Translations under genes and position numbers: made by a program | Notes under the pieces: generated by a model | What the model was told of the DNA's origin: nothing | Seen by the model: the letters and a program-made list of their open reading frames with translations, nothing else | Database searches by the model: none | DNA from: DYKG01 sp964596185 | Lineage (GTDB): Bacteria; Muiribacteriota; Ozemobacteria; Ozemobacterales; Ozemobacteraceae | Reading direction: 5' to 3' | Assembly (NCBI GenBank): GCA_964596185.1 | Contig: CAZQUE010000116.1 | Span: forward strand, 1-12,280 | Length of the DNA stretch: 12,280 nt | In this document: positions 1 to 6,613 of the stretch, one piece after another | Layout: each line of letters begins with the position of its first letter | Position numbering within the stretch: the stretch's first letter is position 1

Positions 1-100
1 CCTTTACTTTTGCAATAGATGCGCGTTAATTCTTTAATTAAAAATAGCAATTCGCCAAATGGGAAAAGTGTAAAAAAATTGTTACTTTATTGCTAATGTG
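1..100. other. AT-rich intergenic DNA, no gene seen
   Basis: No open frame of useful length with a start and ribosome binding site is visible on either strand. The stretch is A/T rich and includes a small inverted repeat, TTAATT-CTTT-AATTAA (26-41). It lies upstream of the two palindromes and the sigma-54 promoter, so it is best read as the distal part of a regulatory region. Whatever gene lies to the left is outside the window. Confidence 0.5.
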
Positions 101-139
101 TGTGCGAAAATCGCACATGTAAAAAAAACGCACGTTTTT
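101..139. promoter_or_regulatory. Tandem palindromes, possible enhancer-binding protein sites
   Basis: Two perfect inverted repeats sit 6 bp apart. The first is TGTGCGA-AAA-TCGCACA (101-117) and the second is AAAAACG-CA-CGTTTTT (124-139). Measured from the start site predicted by the sigma-54 promoter (about 217) they lie at roughly -116 to -100 and -93 to -78. This is the usual range for upstream activator sequences bound by AAA+ enhancer-binding proteins, which sigma-54 promoters require. Both share a CGCAC core. The activator cannot be named: the arms do not clearly match the NtrC, NorR or FhlA sites I know. The role as an operator is inference from symmetry and position. Confidence 0.5.
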
Positions 140-189
140 CACAGCAGAGCAAAACTAACTAAATGCCCATTAATAAAGACTTTCTAAAG

Positions 190-205
190 TTGGCACAACC
201 CTTGC
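190..205 (+). promoter_or_regulatory. Sigma-54 (RpoN) -24/-12 promoter
   Basis: The sequence TTGGCAC-AACCC-TTGC matches the sigma-54 consensus (TGGCAC-N5-TTGC). The invariant GG is at 192-193 and the invariant GC at 204-205, with exactly 10 bp between them as the family requires. The predicted start site is at about 216-218. No protein-coding start with a ribosome binding site follows within 250 bp, and an intrinsic terminator ends the stretch. The promoter therefore seems to drive a short untranslated RNA rather than the downstream DUF805 gene. Confidence 0.75.
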
Positions 206-216
206 TTATAGAAAAG

Positions 217-438
217 TGTCGTTCTTTGATAACAATGGGTTCAATTACGGGTCGCTAAACTTTAAGTTATAGCAGTTGCAGCATTTTCGTAGCGAGTTTC
301 GCTAATGCATTGTTACCCTTTTTTCTTGTAATTGAGCCTTTGTATTTACGCTTAGTCGCGTCCCCGCGCGACTTCACGTATCCTCTCAAAAGATCCTCTC
401 ACTTTGCCCCTGGCTTTCAGTCCAGGGGCCCTTTTTTT
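217..438 (+). ncRNA. Candidate sigma-54-dependent structured small RNA
   Basis: The ends are set by the sigma-54 promoter upstream and a strong intrinsic terminator downstream, giving a transcript of about 220 nt. Only tiny open frames without ribosome binding sites lie inside. Structure visible by eye: TAACAAT (230-236) pairs with ATTGTTA (309-315). GGTTCAATTAC (238-248) pairs with GTAATTGAGCC (328-338) over 11 bp with one G-U. A hairpin runs 281-308 (GCATT/AATGC outside, AGCGA/TCGCT inside, loop GTT). A GC-rich hairpin runs 354-373 with a TCCCCG loop, flanked by TACG/CGTA (347-350/377-380). The terminator hairpin is at the 3' end. The two long-range helices interleave, so they form a pseudoknot or alternate. 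ATCCTCTCA occurs twice (380-388, 393-401), probably unpaired. I recognise no known RNA class. It could instead be an unusual leader, but the terminator argues against that. Confidence 0.55.
406..438 (+). terminator. Strong intrinsic terminator of the small RNA
   Basis: An 8-bp GC-rich stem, GCCCCTGG (406-413) with CCAGGGGC (422-429), closes an 8-nt loop and is followed after two C residues by seven T residues (432-438). It lies 73 bp before the DUF805 start, so it should largely insulate that gene from the upstream promoter. Confidence 0.9.
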
Positions 439-510
439 CCCGGAAAACTAATATTATCTCAATTTTATTCCGATAAGGTTCTATGAACTAATCGAAAGGG
501 GTCTTTTTGT

Positions 511-852
511 ATGGAAGTCTATATGAAGCCTTGGAGCAATTTTGCCAACTTCAATGATCGGGCCAGTCGTCGCGAATATTGGACTTTTGTCTTGATCAAC
601 ATGGCAATTACAATCGTTCTGAATTTTCTCGCCCGCCAGGTCGGGGTTATTGGCATCTTAAGTATGCTTTTTTCACTGGCTATTTTCGTTCCCAGTCTTG
701 CAGTCGGTATTCGTCGTTTGCATGACACCGGCAAATCGGGTTGGATGTTTCTGCTGGCATTTATTCCGATCATTGGCTGGTTGATACTGTTGATATTCAT
801 GTTGCAGGAAAGCGGCGGCGACAACCAGTATGGTGCTGTGCCGAACGACTGA
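511..852 (+). CDS. DUF805 family small membrane protein
   Basis: A 113-residue protein of the DUF805 family (YhaH-like inner membrane proteins, biochemical function unknown). Visible hallmarks are the N-terminal F-x-x-F-x-x-R-A-S-R-R-E-Y-W motif (about residues 11-24), the P-S-L-A-V-G-I-R-R-L-H-D-T-G-K-S-G-W core (about 61-78) and the C-terminal G-D-N-Q-Y-G. Hydrophobic segments at about 25-41, 45-64 and 78-98 indicate an integral membrane protein. Length is typical for the family. ATG 511 is chosen because an AAAGGGG-type ribosome binding site (about 495-501) lies 9 bp upstream; ATG 523, four codons on, is an alternative. It stands alone, between the small-RNA terminator and its own terminator. 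No convincing promoter was found in the 72 bp upstream; a weak TATTAT (452-457) lacks a good -35. Confidence 0.93.
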   Translation: MEVYMKPWSNFANFNDRASRREYWTFVLINMAITIVLNFLARQVGVIGILSMLFSLAIFVPSLAVGIRRLHDTGKSGWMFLLAFIPIIGWLILLIFMLQESGGDNQYGAVPND

Positions 853-877
853 ATTCTGCTGATTGATTAAAGCAAAG

Positions 878-915
878 AGGCGGATTAATTGCCCTGGGCA
901 ATTAACGCCTTTTTT
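878..915 (+). terminator. Intrinsic terminator after the DUF805 gene
   Basis: A long hairpin made of AGGCG (878-882), a 2-nt bulge, TTAATTGCC (885-893), a CTG loop, GGCAATTAA (897-905) and CGCCT (906-910), followed by a T run to 915. Pairing is perfect apart from the GA bulge. It separates the DUF805 gene from the MATE gene. Confidence 0.88.
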
Positions 916-957
916 GTTTCCGCAAGATCCCCAGTTTCCAAGCGTTTAAATTAAAAA

Positions 958-987
958 TTGACAATTGACCCGTTGCTGAATGATATT
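958..987 (+). promoter_or_regulatory. Probable sigma-70 promoter for the MATE gene
   Basis: A perfect -35 hexamer TTGACA (958-963) is followed after 18 bp by GATATT (982-987), a 4/6 match to the -10 element. The start site would be near 994, leaving a leader of about 30 nt before the MATE start. A second TTGAC begins 7 bp after the first. The -35 match is strong and the -10 weak, so the exact register is uncertain. Confidence 0.45.
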
Positions 988-1024
988 TTAAAGCCAGAAA
1001 TTAAAGCATAACAGGGAAAGACAA

Positions 1025-2458
1025 ATGATGAAGCAGGGGCGCGACCTCACCTCCGGCAGCCTGTTCTGGAACCTTGTTTTCATGGCAGTTCCAATCATGC
1101 TTTCAAATTTCATTCAGGTAGTCTATAACCTGACCGACACATTTTTTCTCGGACAACTCGAAGCTGGAGCGACCCAGGCGGTTGCCGTATCAGGGCTGGC
1201 TTTTCCGATAATTTTTCTACTCGCTTCTTTAGGGCAGGGGTTGGCGGTGGCGACAACTGCTCTGGTTTCAAGATACAAAGGGCGGGGTGAGCTTGACAAG
1301 ATTCGCCAGATTCTTGGACAGACCTGGGTGATGAATCTGGTTTTTCTTTCTTTTCTGGCAGCCATAGCTCTGACTTCAGTTATGCCGTTGCTGCAGGCTT
1401 TGCAGACCCCGGCTGAAATCCTGGCCGATGCCAATATCTATATTCAACTGATAATTTTTGGCATTATCATGATGTTCATTTTTTTCATTTTTCAAAGCTT
1501 TGCAGTCGCGGTTGGCGATTCTGTCGCTCCTATGGTTATCAATATCATTTCGGTGCTGATAAATATCGTTCTCGATCCGATCATGATTTATGGCTGGCTG
1601 GGGTTTCCTGCAATGGGGGTCAGGGGAGCCGGGGTCGCCACGTTGATTGCCCGCGTGGGCACGGTAATAATGGCTACTTTTTGCATGTTCAGATATTATC
1701 GCAATTATGTTCCGGCTCTTTCAGACTGCAAGCCCGACCTGGGAAAAATCAAAAGCATTTTGAAAATCGCCATTCCTGCGTCACTGGCACAAACTACCAC
1801 TTCCCTGGGCTTCGTGGTCATGCAGGGGCTGGTAAATTCATTCGGAACTGCGATTATCACCGCCAATTCGATTGGCACTCGCTTCGTTAATTTTTTTATG
1901 ATGCCGCCAATGGGCATCAGTAACGCGCTTTCGGGAATAATTGGTCAGAATCTTGGCGCAGGCAAGCCTGAGCGGGCGATCAAAAGCTTTCATATCGCCT
2001 TGGCTATGGTTATTGCAATAATGACCTGCGGTTCATTGATTCTTTACAATTTTGGCGACCGCTTGACCGCAGTCTTCGTTAATGACGGCGAAGTAATCGG
2101 TTATGCCAATCAAATGCTTAAAATAAACTCGATTGCCGTCTGGTTTTTTGGCTTTCTTTTCGTCTACTGGGGCGTCTTCAACGGCAGCGGTCATACCCGT
2201 CCGGTCATGGTTGCCGACATACTCAGGCTTTGGTTGATAAGGCTGCCGATGGCCTACATTCTTTCAGGTTACTTTTGCAACTACGGCTTTACCGGCCATA
2301 TCGGCCAATTTATTGAAAAATCGGCGACGGTTCTTGCCGATACCCCGTACACTGCGCTTTGGTGGCCAATGATTTTCAGCAACCTTTCGGCAGTGCTGAT
2401 GGCCACCTGGATTTACCGCCGCAAAACCTGGCTACGCCAGCGGGTCGAATTCAATTAA
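1025..2458 (+). CDS. MATE family multidrug efflux transporter
   Basis: A 477-residue polytopic membrane protein of the MATE (multi-antimicrobial extrusion, MatE) family. These proteins export cationic drugs and other small molecules in exchange for Na+ or H+ across the inner membrane. The N-terminal signature P-I-M-L-S-N-F-I-Q-V-V-Y-N-L-T-D-T-F-F-L-G (23-43) is characteristic, and the two-repeat layout is visible: a second MatE half begins near residue 245 with I-A-I-P-A-S-L. Length and about 12 hydrophobic segments are normal for the family. Start ATG 1025 has AGGGA (1013-1017) 7 bp upstream; the next codon is also ATG. Its stop overlaps by 4 bp the stop of the convergent FAD dehydrogenase gene. 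Substrate cannot be told from sequence. Confidence 0.95.
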   Translation: MMKQGRDLTSGSLFWNLVFMAVPIMLSNFIQVVYNLTDTFFLGQLEAGATQAVAVSGLAFPIIFLLASLGQGLAVATTALVSRYKGRGELDKIRQILGQTWVMNLVFLSFLAAIALTSVMPLLQALQTPAEILADANIYIQLIIFGIIMMFIFFIFQSFAVAVGDSVAPMVINIISVLINIVLDPIMIYGWLGFPAMGVRGAGVATLIARVGTVIMATFCMFRYYRNYVPALSDCKPDLGKIKSILKIAIPASLAQTTTSLGFVVMQGLVNSFGTAIITANSIGTRFVNFFMMPPMGISNALSGIIGQNLGAGKPERAIKSFHIALAMVIAIMTCGSLILYNFGDRLTAVFVNDGEVIGYANQMLKINSIAVWFFGFLFVYWGVFNGSGHTRPVMVADILRLWLIRLPMAYILSGYFCNYGFTGHIGQFIEKSATVLADTPYTALWWPMIFSNLSAVLMATWIYRRKTWLRQRVEFN

Positions 2459-4065
2459 TTTTTTGCCGACAAAGATTCAATCAGCTGCTCGGCAGCCTTC
2501 AAGCCGTCTACCGCTGAGCTTACAATGCCACCTGCATATCCCGCACCTTCTCCGGCCGGAAAAATGCCGCGATGGCTCGATGACTGGCCTGTCTCGTCGC
2601 GAACAATTCTGATTGGACTTGAGCTGCGCGTTTCTGCAGCGTAAACGATCGCGTCCTTCTGATTGACACCGTTTAATTCGTTTAGCATCGCTGGAATTGC
2701 CGATTTAAGAGTGGCGAGAACGAAATCGGGAAGTATTTCAGCGAAATTGGCCGGCCGGGCCAGCTTACAGGAGCGATTTGTCGGCAGATCGGCCGAGACC
2801 CGGTCGGCGAGAAAATCTTCGAGTCTGGCAGCGGGAACGGCAAAATTGCCGCCGCCGGCATTGAATGCCGCGGCTTCGATCTTCTTTTGAAAGCTGATTC
2901 CTGCAAGAGCATCGTCTGGATTTTCGCCAAGATAGTCTTCTGGCATAACCGGAACGATGAAGGCGGCATTGCCCCAGGGACCGCTGCGGGCGGCGTAGCT
3001 CATGCCGTTGGTAGTTAACATTCCGTTTTCGCTGGCACAGCTAATCACCAGACCGCCCGGGCACATGCAGAAACTGTAACAGGCGCGCGCCTGAGCTTCA
3101 GGTTTGCGGGTAAGTTTGAAGCTTGCTGCGCCAAGTTTTGGATGCCCGGCAAACTCACCATACTGGGCGCGGTCAATCTGTTGCTGGGGTAGCTCGAGTC
3201 GGATGCCAACCGCAAATGGCTTGCTTTCCAAAGCGACGTTTGCTTCCGCCAGAAGCTGGTAAACATCCCGGGCACTGTGTCCGGTTGCCAGAATCAGATG
3301 GGCGGTTTTGAATTTTTCGCCGCTGGCAACGACAGAATTCAGCTGGTTGCCATCGCAGAGGATGTGTTCAAGTCTCAGGTTGAAACGAAATTCGCCGCCT
3401 TTGGCTTCAATCTGCCGCCGCAGTTCTGGAACGATTTCAAACAGCTTGTCACTACCAATGTGTGGCTCAGAATCGATCATGATATCTTTCGGCGCCCCGC
3501 ACGCCAGAAGGGTTTCAAAAAAGAGTCTGATGCGCGGGCGATCTTTGCTGCGTGCAGTGAGTTTGCCATCCGAAAAAAGTCCCGCTCCGCCTTCGCCGAA
3601 AAGAACATTGTTTTCCGGATTGAATTTTCCATTGCGCCAGAATTCGTCAACGATCTGCTGACGATCTTCGGCTCTGGTTCCGCGCTCGATAATCAGGGGC
3701 TTAAGGCCCATCATTGCCAGATGATATGCCGCCATCAGGCCGGCAGGTCCGGCACCAACCACAACCGGGCGATTTTCAGGCACTTGAAATTCAGGCAGCG
3801 AATTGTTTGCAGCGCTTTCTGAAGAAACAATTTCTGCATCATGGTTGCGCATTACATTCTTTTTTAAATTGTCCGGCAGGATTGCCTCGAGGTGAAGAAT
3901 AAAGACAGGGGTGGGGCGCCTTGGGCGTGCGTCCAGAGAACGGCGGAATATTTCAAAGGTTTTGATTTCTTCAGGTTGACAGCGAAGTTTTTTGGCAATG
4001 CCTTGGCGAATATCGTTGTCGTTATACTCCAGCGGCACTTCAACCTGTTTTACAATTACTTTCAT
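2455..4065 (-). CDS. COG2509-type FAD-dependent dehydrogenase
   Basis: A 536-residue flavoprotein resembling the 'uncharacterised FAD-dependent dehydrogenase' group COG2509. Residues 1-95 form the extra N-terminal domain typical of this group (R-R-S-L-D-A-R near 41-47). An FAD-binding Rossmann motif G-A-G-P-A-G follows at 104-109, with the ribose-binding E-R-G at 127-129. The C-terminus carries the second FAD-contact region, F-P-A-G-E-G-A-G-Y-A-G-G-I (502-514). Cysteine-containing segments in the middle resemble those of relatives. No physiological substrate is established for the group, so only redox chemistry can be stated. The start ATG follows a GGAAGG ribosome binding site. It is the last gene of the minus-strand cluster, 65 bp after the BaiN-like gene, and converges on the MATE gene with a 4-bp overlap and no visible terminator between. 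Confidence 0.9.
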   Translation of the reverse strand: MKVIVKQVEVPLEYNDNDIRQGIAKKLRCQPEEIKTFEIFRRSLDARPRRPTPVFILHLEAILPDNLKKNVMRNHDAEIVSSESAANNSLPEFQVPENRPVVVGAGPAGLMAAYHLAMMGLKPLIIERGTRAEDRQQIVDEFWRNGKFNPENNVLFGEGGAGLFSDGKLTARSKDRPRIRLFFETLLACGAPKDIMIDSEPHIGSDKLFEIVPELRRQIEAKGGEFRFNLRLEHILCDGNQLNSVVASGEKFKTAHLILATGHSARDVYQLLAEANVALESKPFAVGIRLELPQQQIDRAQYGEFAGHPKLGAASFKLTRKPEAQARACYSFCMCPGGLVISCASENGMLTTNGMSYAARSGPWGNAAFIVPVMPEDYLGENPDDALAGISFQKKIEAAAFNAGGGNFAVPAARLEDFLADRVSADLPTNRSCKLARPANFAEILPDFVLATLKSAIPAMLNELNGVNQKDAIVYAAETRSSSPIRIVRDETGQSSSHRGIFPAGEGAGYAGGIVSSAVDGLKAAEQLIESLSAKN

Positions 4066-4130
4066 TTAACAACACCTTCCCTGCATACGGTTATTAGCAA
4101 GATTTAAATCAATTTTTCAAATTAAGCCAT

Positions 4131-5387
4131 TCAGGAATTTGCAGCAAGAAGTTTCATCGCCGCACTTCTTCCGGCCAGCCATCCAGTTGAGAAGGCGGCC
4201 TGAAGATTATAGCCGCCCGTGTCTGCATCGATATCGATCAACTCCCCGGCGAAAAACAAATTTTCAACTAGTCGCGACTCCATGCTCTGCGGATTTATCT
4301 CCCCGGTATCAATCCCTCCGGCGGTAACGATCGCCTGTGACCACGGCCCTGCCTCAACTATGTCAAAGCAAAGCTCTTTGAGCCAGTTTCGCAATTTGCG
4401 TCTATCGACTGCGCTGAATTCACGGCATAAACTTTTTGTTGAAATGCCAAGTTCTTCGGCGCAAAACTCGACCATGGGGGCCGGCAGCAACCCGGCAAGC
4501 ATTTCTTTGACAGGTCGCGTCTGCAATTGTTTCAGATCACGCAAAAGCCGCTGATCGAGCTTTTCGTGAGAAAGAGCAGGCTTGAGGTCGATGCATAGAC
4601 GAACTTGCTTTTTATCATGCAACAAAGGCACCGCTGTTCTCGACAGGGTTATCGCCGTTGCGCCCCCGAGGTAACCATCGATAAATTGCATTTCTCCGAA
4701 TTCGGCAGCAATCTTGCGGCCATCGGCACGAAGTTGAAGTTCAATATTTTTCAAAAGCAGACCGTTGAGATTGCCGGGAAGATTTTTCTCTGGTTTCAGC
4801 GCTACCAGAGAAGGGAAAAGTTGCGTAACCTTGTGCCCCATTGCCGTGCCAAAGCCGTAGCCATCGCCGCATGATCCTGTTAATGGATATGATTTGCCGC
4901 CGGTTGCAAGCAACAATACCTGGCAACTGAAATTTCTACCGACCTGAGTGATAGCCTTAAAGCCGGATTCATCTCTGGCAATCTTGACTACACGTTGACC
5001 AACAAGAATTTTAACTCCTCTTTTGCTGGCGGCATTCACTAAACTTTTCGCGGCATCGGTTGCTTTACCAGAGGCGGTAAAAATCCGTCCGCCTCGCTCT
5101 GCATTAGTTTTCAGGCCTTCATGATGAAAAAAATCGAGGAGTTCCTGATTGAAGAAATTTTTGAAGCAGAATTTGAGAAAGCGACCCTTTTGATTGAAAT
5201 GCTTCAAGAATTCAGAGTATTGGGCGGTGTTGGTAAGATTGCCACGACCTTTTCCCGAAATCCCCAATTTCAGCGCAGGCTTTGGCATGGCCTCAAGAAC
5301 GACGCTTTTGATGCCCTGGTCTGCCGCAGAAATTGCCGCCATCAAACCGGCCGGCCCTGCTCCGATTATCAGCAGAGGAATGTTCAA
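4131..5387 (-). CDS. BaiN/HI0933-family FAD flavoprotein
   Basis: A 418-residue NAD(P)/FAD-dependent oxidoreductase of the HI0933-like (YhiN/BaiN) family. Motifs: FAD dinucleotide fold G-A-G-P-A-G (9-14); the family signature G-I-S-G-K-G-R-G-N-L-T-N (43-54); a T-G-G-K-S-Y-P segment near 163; and the C-terminal A-G-E-L-I-D-I-D-A-D-T-G-G-Y-N (about 380-394). Length is typical. Clostridial BaiN has been linked to bile-acid reduction, but most family members, including this one, have no known substrate, and that activity should not be transferred. The start is a TTG that overlaps the TGA stop of the upstream flavin reductase gene in the four bases TTGA; no strong ribosome binding site precedes it, which suggests translational coupling. 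The next in-frame Met lies inside the FAD motif and would destroy it. Confidence 0.92.
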   Translation of the reverse strand: MNIPLLIIGAGPAGLMAAISAADQGIKSVVLEAMPKPALKLGISGKGRGNLTNTAQYSEFLKHFNQKGRFLKFCFKNFFNQELLDFFHHEGLKTNAERGGRIFTASGKATDAAKSLVNAASKRGVKILVGQRVVKIARDESGFKAITQVGRNFSCQVLLLATGGKSYPLTGSCGDGYGFGTAMGHKVTQLFPSLVALKPEKNLPGNLNGLLLKNIELQLRADGRKIAAEFGEMQFIDGYLGGATAITLSRTAVPLLHDKKQVRLCIDLKPALSHEKLDQRLLRDLKQLQTRPVKEMLAGLLPAPMVEFCAEELGISTKSLCREFSAVDRRKLRNWLKELCFDIVEAGPWSQAIVTAGGIDTGEINPQSMESRLVENLFFAGELIDIDADTGGYNLQAAFSTGWLAGRSAAMKLLAANS

Positions 5388-5974
5388 CTTTTTTTAACGC
5401 TGAAGCCAAAATGGCCGAGTTTTTTGCCGAGCTGGTAATAATGACCATGAGCGAAGCCGATTAAGGCTGCTTTGTCTGATTCCAGGCGACCATGCGAGTC
5501 GATCAGATGCTCAGAAACCTGGATTGAGGTTATCTTCGCCAGAAACATCGAATGTGAACCCAACTCTATTTCTCGATCGACTTTGCATTCAATGTTGATT
5601 GGGCATTCCATGATAATTGGTGACAGAACTGTTTCTGCCTTGCCTTTGGTCAGACCGGTTTCGTGAAACTTGTCGTGGTCTTTGCCGCTGATAACTCCGC
5701 AAAGATCGGTTTCTCGGGCAATGCGCCGATCTGGAATGTTGACCACGAAATCGCCGGAAGCTTTTATCAGTCCGTATGAGTGTCGTTCTGGCCGCACGGA
5801 AATGGAGAGCATCGGTGGCTCAGAACAGATGGTGCCGGCCCAGGCAATCGTGATTATGTTCGGCCGATGGCCTTCGCTCTGGCAGGTAACCATAACGGCC
5901 GGAACCGGCGAAAGCAAAGTTCCGGGCTTCCAGCTTCGTTTTCCAATATTGATCATTTGCGGTTGATTCGCCAT
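5384..5974 (-). CDS. Flavin reductase-like domain protein
   Basis: A 196-residue protein of the flavin reductase-like (DIM6/NTAB, flavoredoxin-type) FMN-binding split-barrel family. The recognisable core is L-S-P-V-P-A-V-M-V-T-C (21-31), N-I-I-T-I-A-W-A-G-T (39-48), P-P-M-L-S-I-S-V-R-P (53-62) and S-G-D-F-V-V-N-I-P (73-81). Members bind FMN and either reduce free flavin with NAD(P)H or act as small electron carriers. It is cytoplasmic, with no signal peptide. Its ATG directly follows the TAA stop of the preceding membrane-protein gene, with AAGAGG inside the end of that gene serving as ribosome binding site; its own stop overlaps the BaiN-like start. This packing suggests it could supply reduced flavin or electrons to the two flavoproteins downstream, which is inference. 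Confidence 0.9.
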   Translation of the reverse strand: MANQPQMINIGKRSWKPGTLLSPVPAVMVTCQSEGHRPNIITIAWAGTICSEPPMLSISVRPERHSYGLIKASGDFVVNIPDRRIARETDLCGVISGKDHDKFHETGLTKGKAETVLSPIIMECPINIECKVDREIELGSHSMFLAKITSIQVSEHLIDSHGRLESDKAALIGFAHGHYYQLGKKLGHFGFSVKKS

Positions 5975-6583
5975 TTAAGATGCCTCTTCTTCTTTTTTTT
6001 CAGGTTTTTCAAATGTGGTCATCAAACCAAATTTGCTACCGTACTGCGCAAGGATTTTTCTTTTTTCATCTTCGCCGGCCAGGCGCGAATCGTAGTCGGG
6101 TGCAAAAACCGGAAAGCTTCTTGAAGAGTCGGTATGCACCAAGGCAATGTACCATGAATCGACGCCCCGATAGTTATAATGGCGTAGAAAAACCCCCTGA
6201 TATTTGCGAACCTTTTCCTGCCACTCGGTTTTGCCTTTTCTTGTCTTTTCGCAAAAGGTTACGGTGCCGTCGGCGATCTCGATTTCTTTGGAATAGGCCC
6301 GACGATCCATGTAAATCTTGTAAAAGCTGTACAAACTCGCGGCACTGATAGCAATGCAGACTATGGCTACCGTTTTGTAGTATTCGGGAATGTTAGGGTC
6401 TTGCTGGGCCATATAGATAAGTTTTACCGATAGGGCCATGACCCAGAGCATCGACAAAACGGCGACGACACCCGAAAAATAAAAAATCAGCGCCGTCTTA
6501 CCGGAAAAATCGAGACCACGTTCGACAAGCTTCATCGGAAAATCCTGGTTTTCCGAGGTTTTCCAGGCAAGTTCGTTTTTCAT
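5975..6583 (-). CDS. Unknown membrane protein with two helices
   Basis: A 202-residue protein that I do not recognise. Two hydrophobic segments (about 30-54 and 71-92) form a hairpin, followed by a soluble, charged domain (about 93-190) containing several aromatic residues (V-F-L-R-H-Y-N-Y and S-W-Y-I-A-L-V-H) and a highly acidic and basic tail (E-K-P-E-K-K-E-E-E-A). The layout resembles small bacterial proteins with a membrane hairpin and a PH-like or DUF3592-like soluble part, but I see no decisive motif. Start ATG 6583 has AAGGGG (6595-6600) upstream. It is the first gene downstream of a strong internal promoter and its TAA stop touches the ATG of the flavin reductase gene, so it belongs to the redox operon and may anchor or partner those enzymes. 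That link is inference. Confidence 0.75.
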   Translation of the reverse strand: MKNELAWKTSENQDFPMKLVERGLDFSGKTALIFYFSGVVAVLSMLWVMALSVKLIYMAQQDPNIPEYYKTVAIVCIAISAASLYSFYKIYMDRRAYSKEIEIADGTVTFCEKTRKGKTEWQEKVRKYQGVFLRHYNYRGVDSWYIALVHTDSSRSFPVFAPDYDSRLAGEDEKRKILAQYGSKFGLMTTFEKPEKKEEEAS

Positions 6584-6613
6584 TTGAGCAACATCCCCTT
6601 GAATTTATGCGCA

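Noticed and set aside
235..262. Short open frame ATG-GGT-TCA... ending in TAA inside the small-RNA region
   Set aside because: Only seven codons, no ribosome binding site, and its bases are used in the 11-bp long-range helix. A leader peptide is not excluded but nothing supports it.
309..324. T run (319-324) after the 281-308 hairpin as a possible internal terminator
   Set aside because: Ten bases separate the hairpin from the T run and the nearest helix (230-236 with 309-315) is AT-rich, so it should terminate poorly compared with 406-438.
1..510. CRISPR array or mobile-element end in the leftmost non-coding region
   Set aside because: There is no regularly spaced repeat, no terminal inverted repeat with a transposase, and no target-site duplication.
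3277..3822. Long plus-strand open frame of 181 codons opposite the COG2509 gene
   Set aside because: It is antisense to a well-supported FAD dehydrogenase, has no ribosome binding site, and its translation shows no recognisable domain.
4066..4130. Separate promoter before the COG2509 gene
   Set aside because: TTGAAA followed 18 bp later by TAATAA is only a weak match (3/6 at -10), so cotranscription from upstream is the simpler reading.
4131..5387. Assignment of the BaiN-like gene to bile-acid metabolism
   Set aside because: The family is broad and no other bile-acid (bai) genes are nearby; only the flavoprotein family can be supported.
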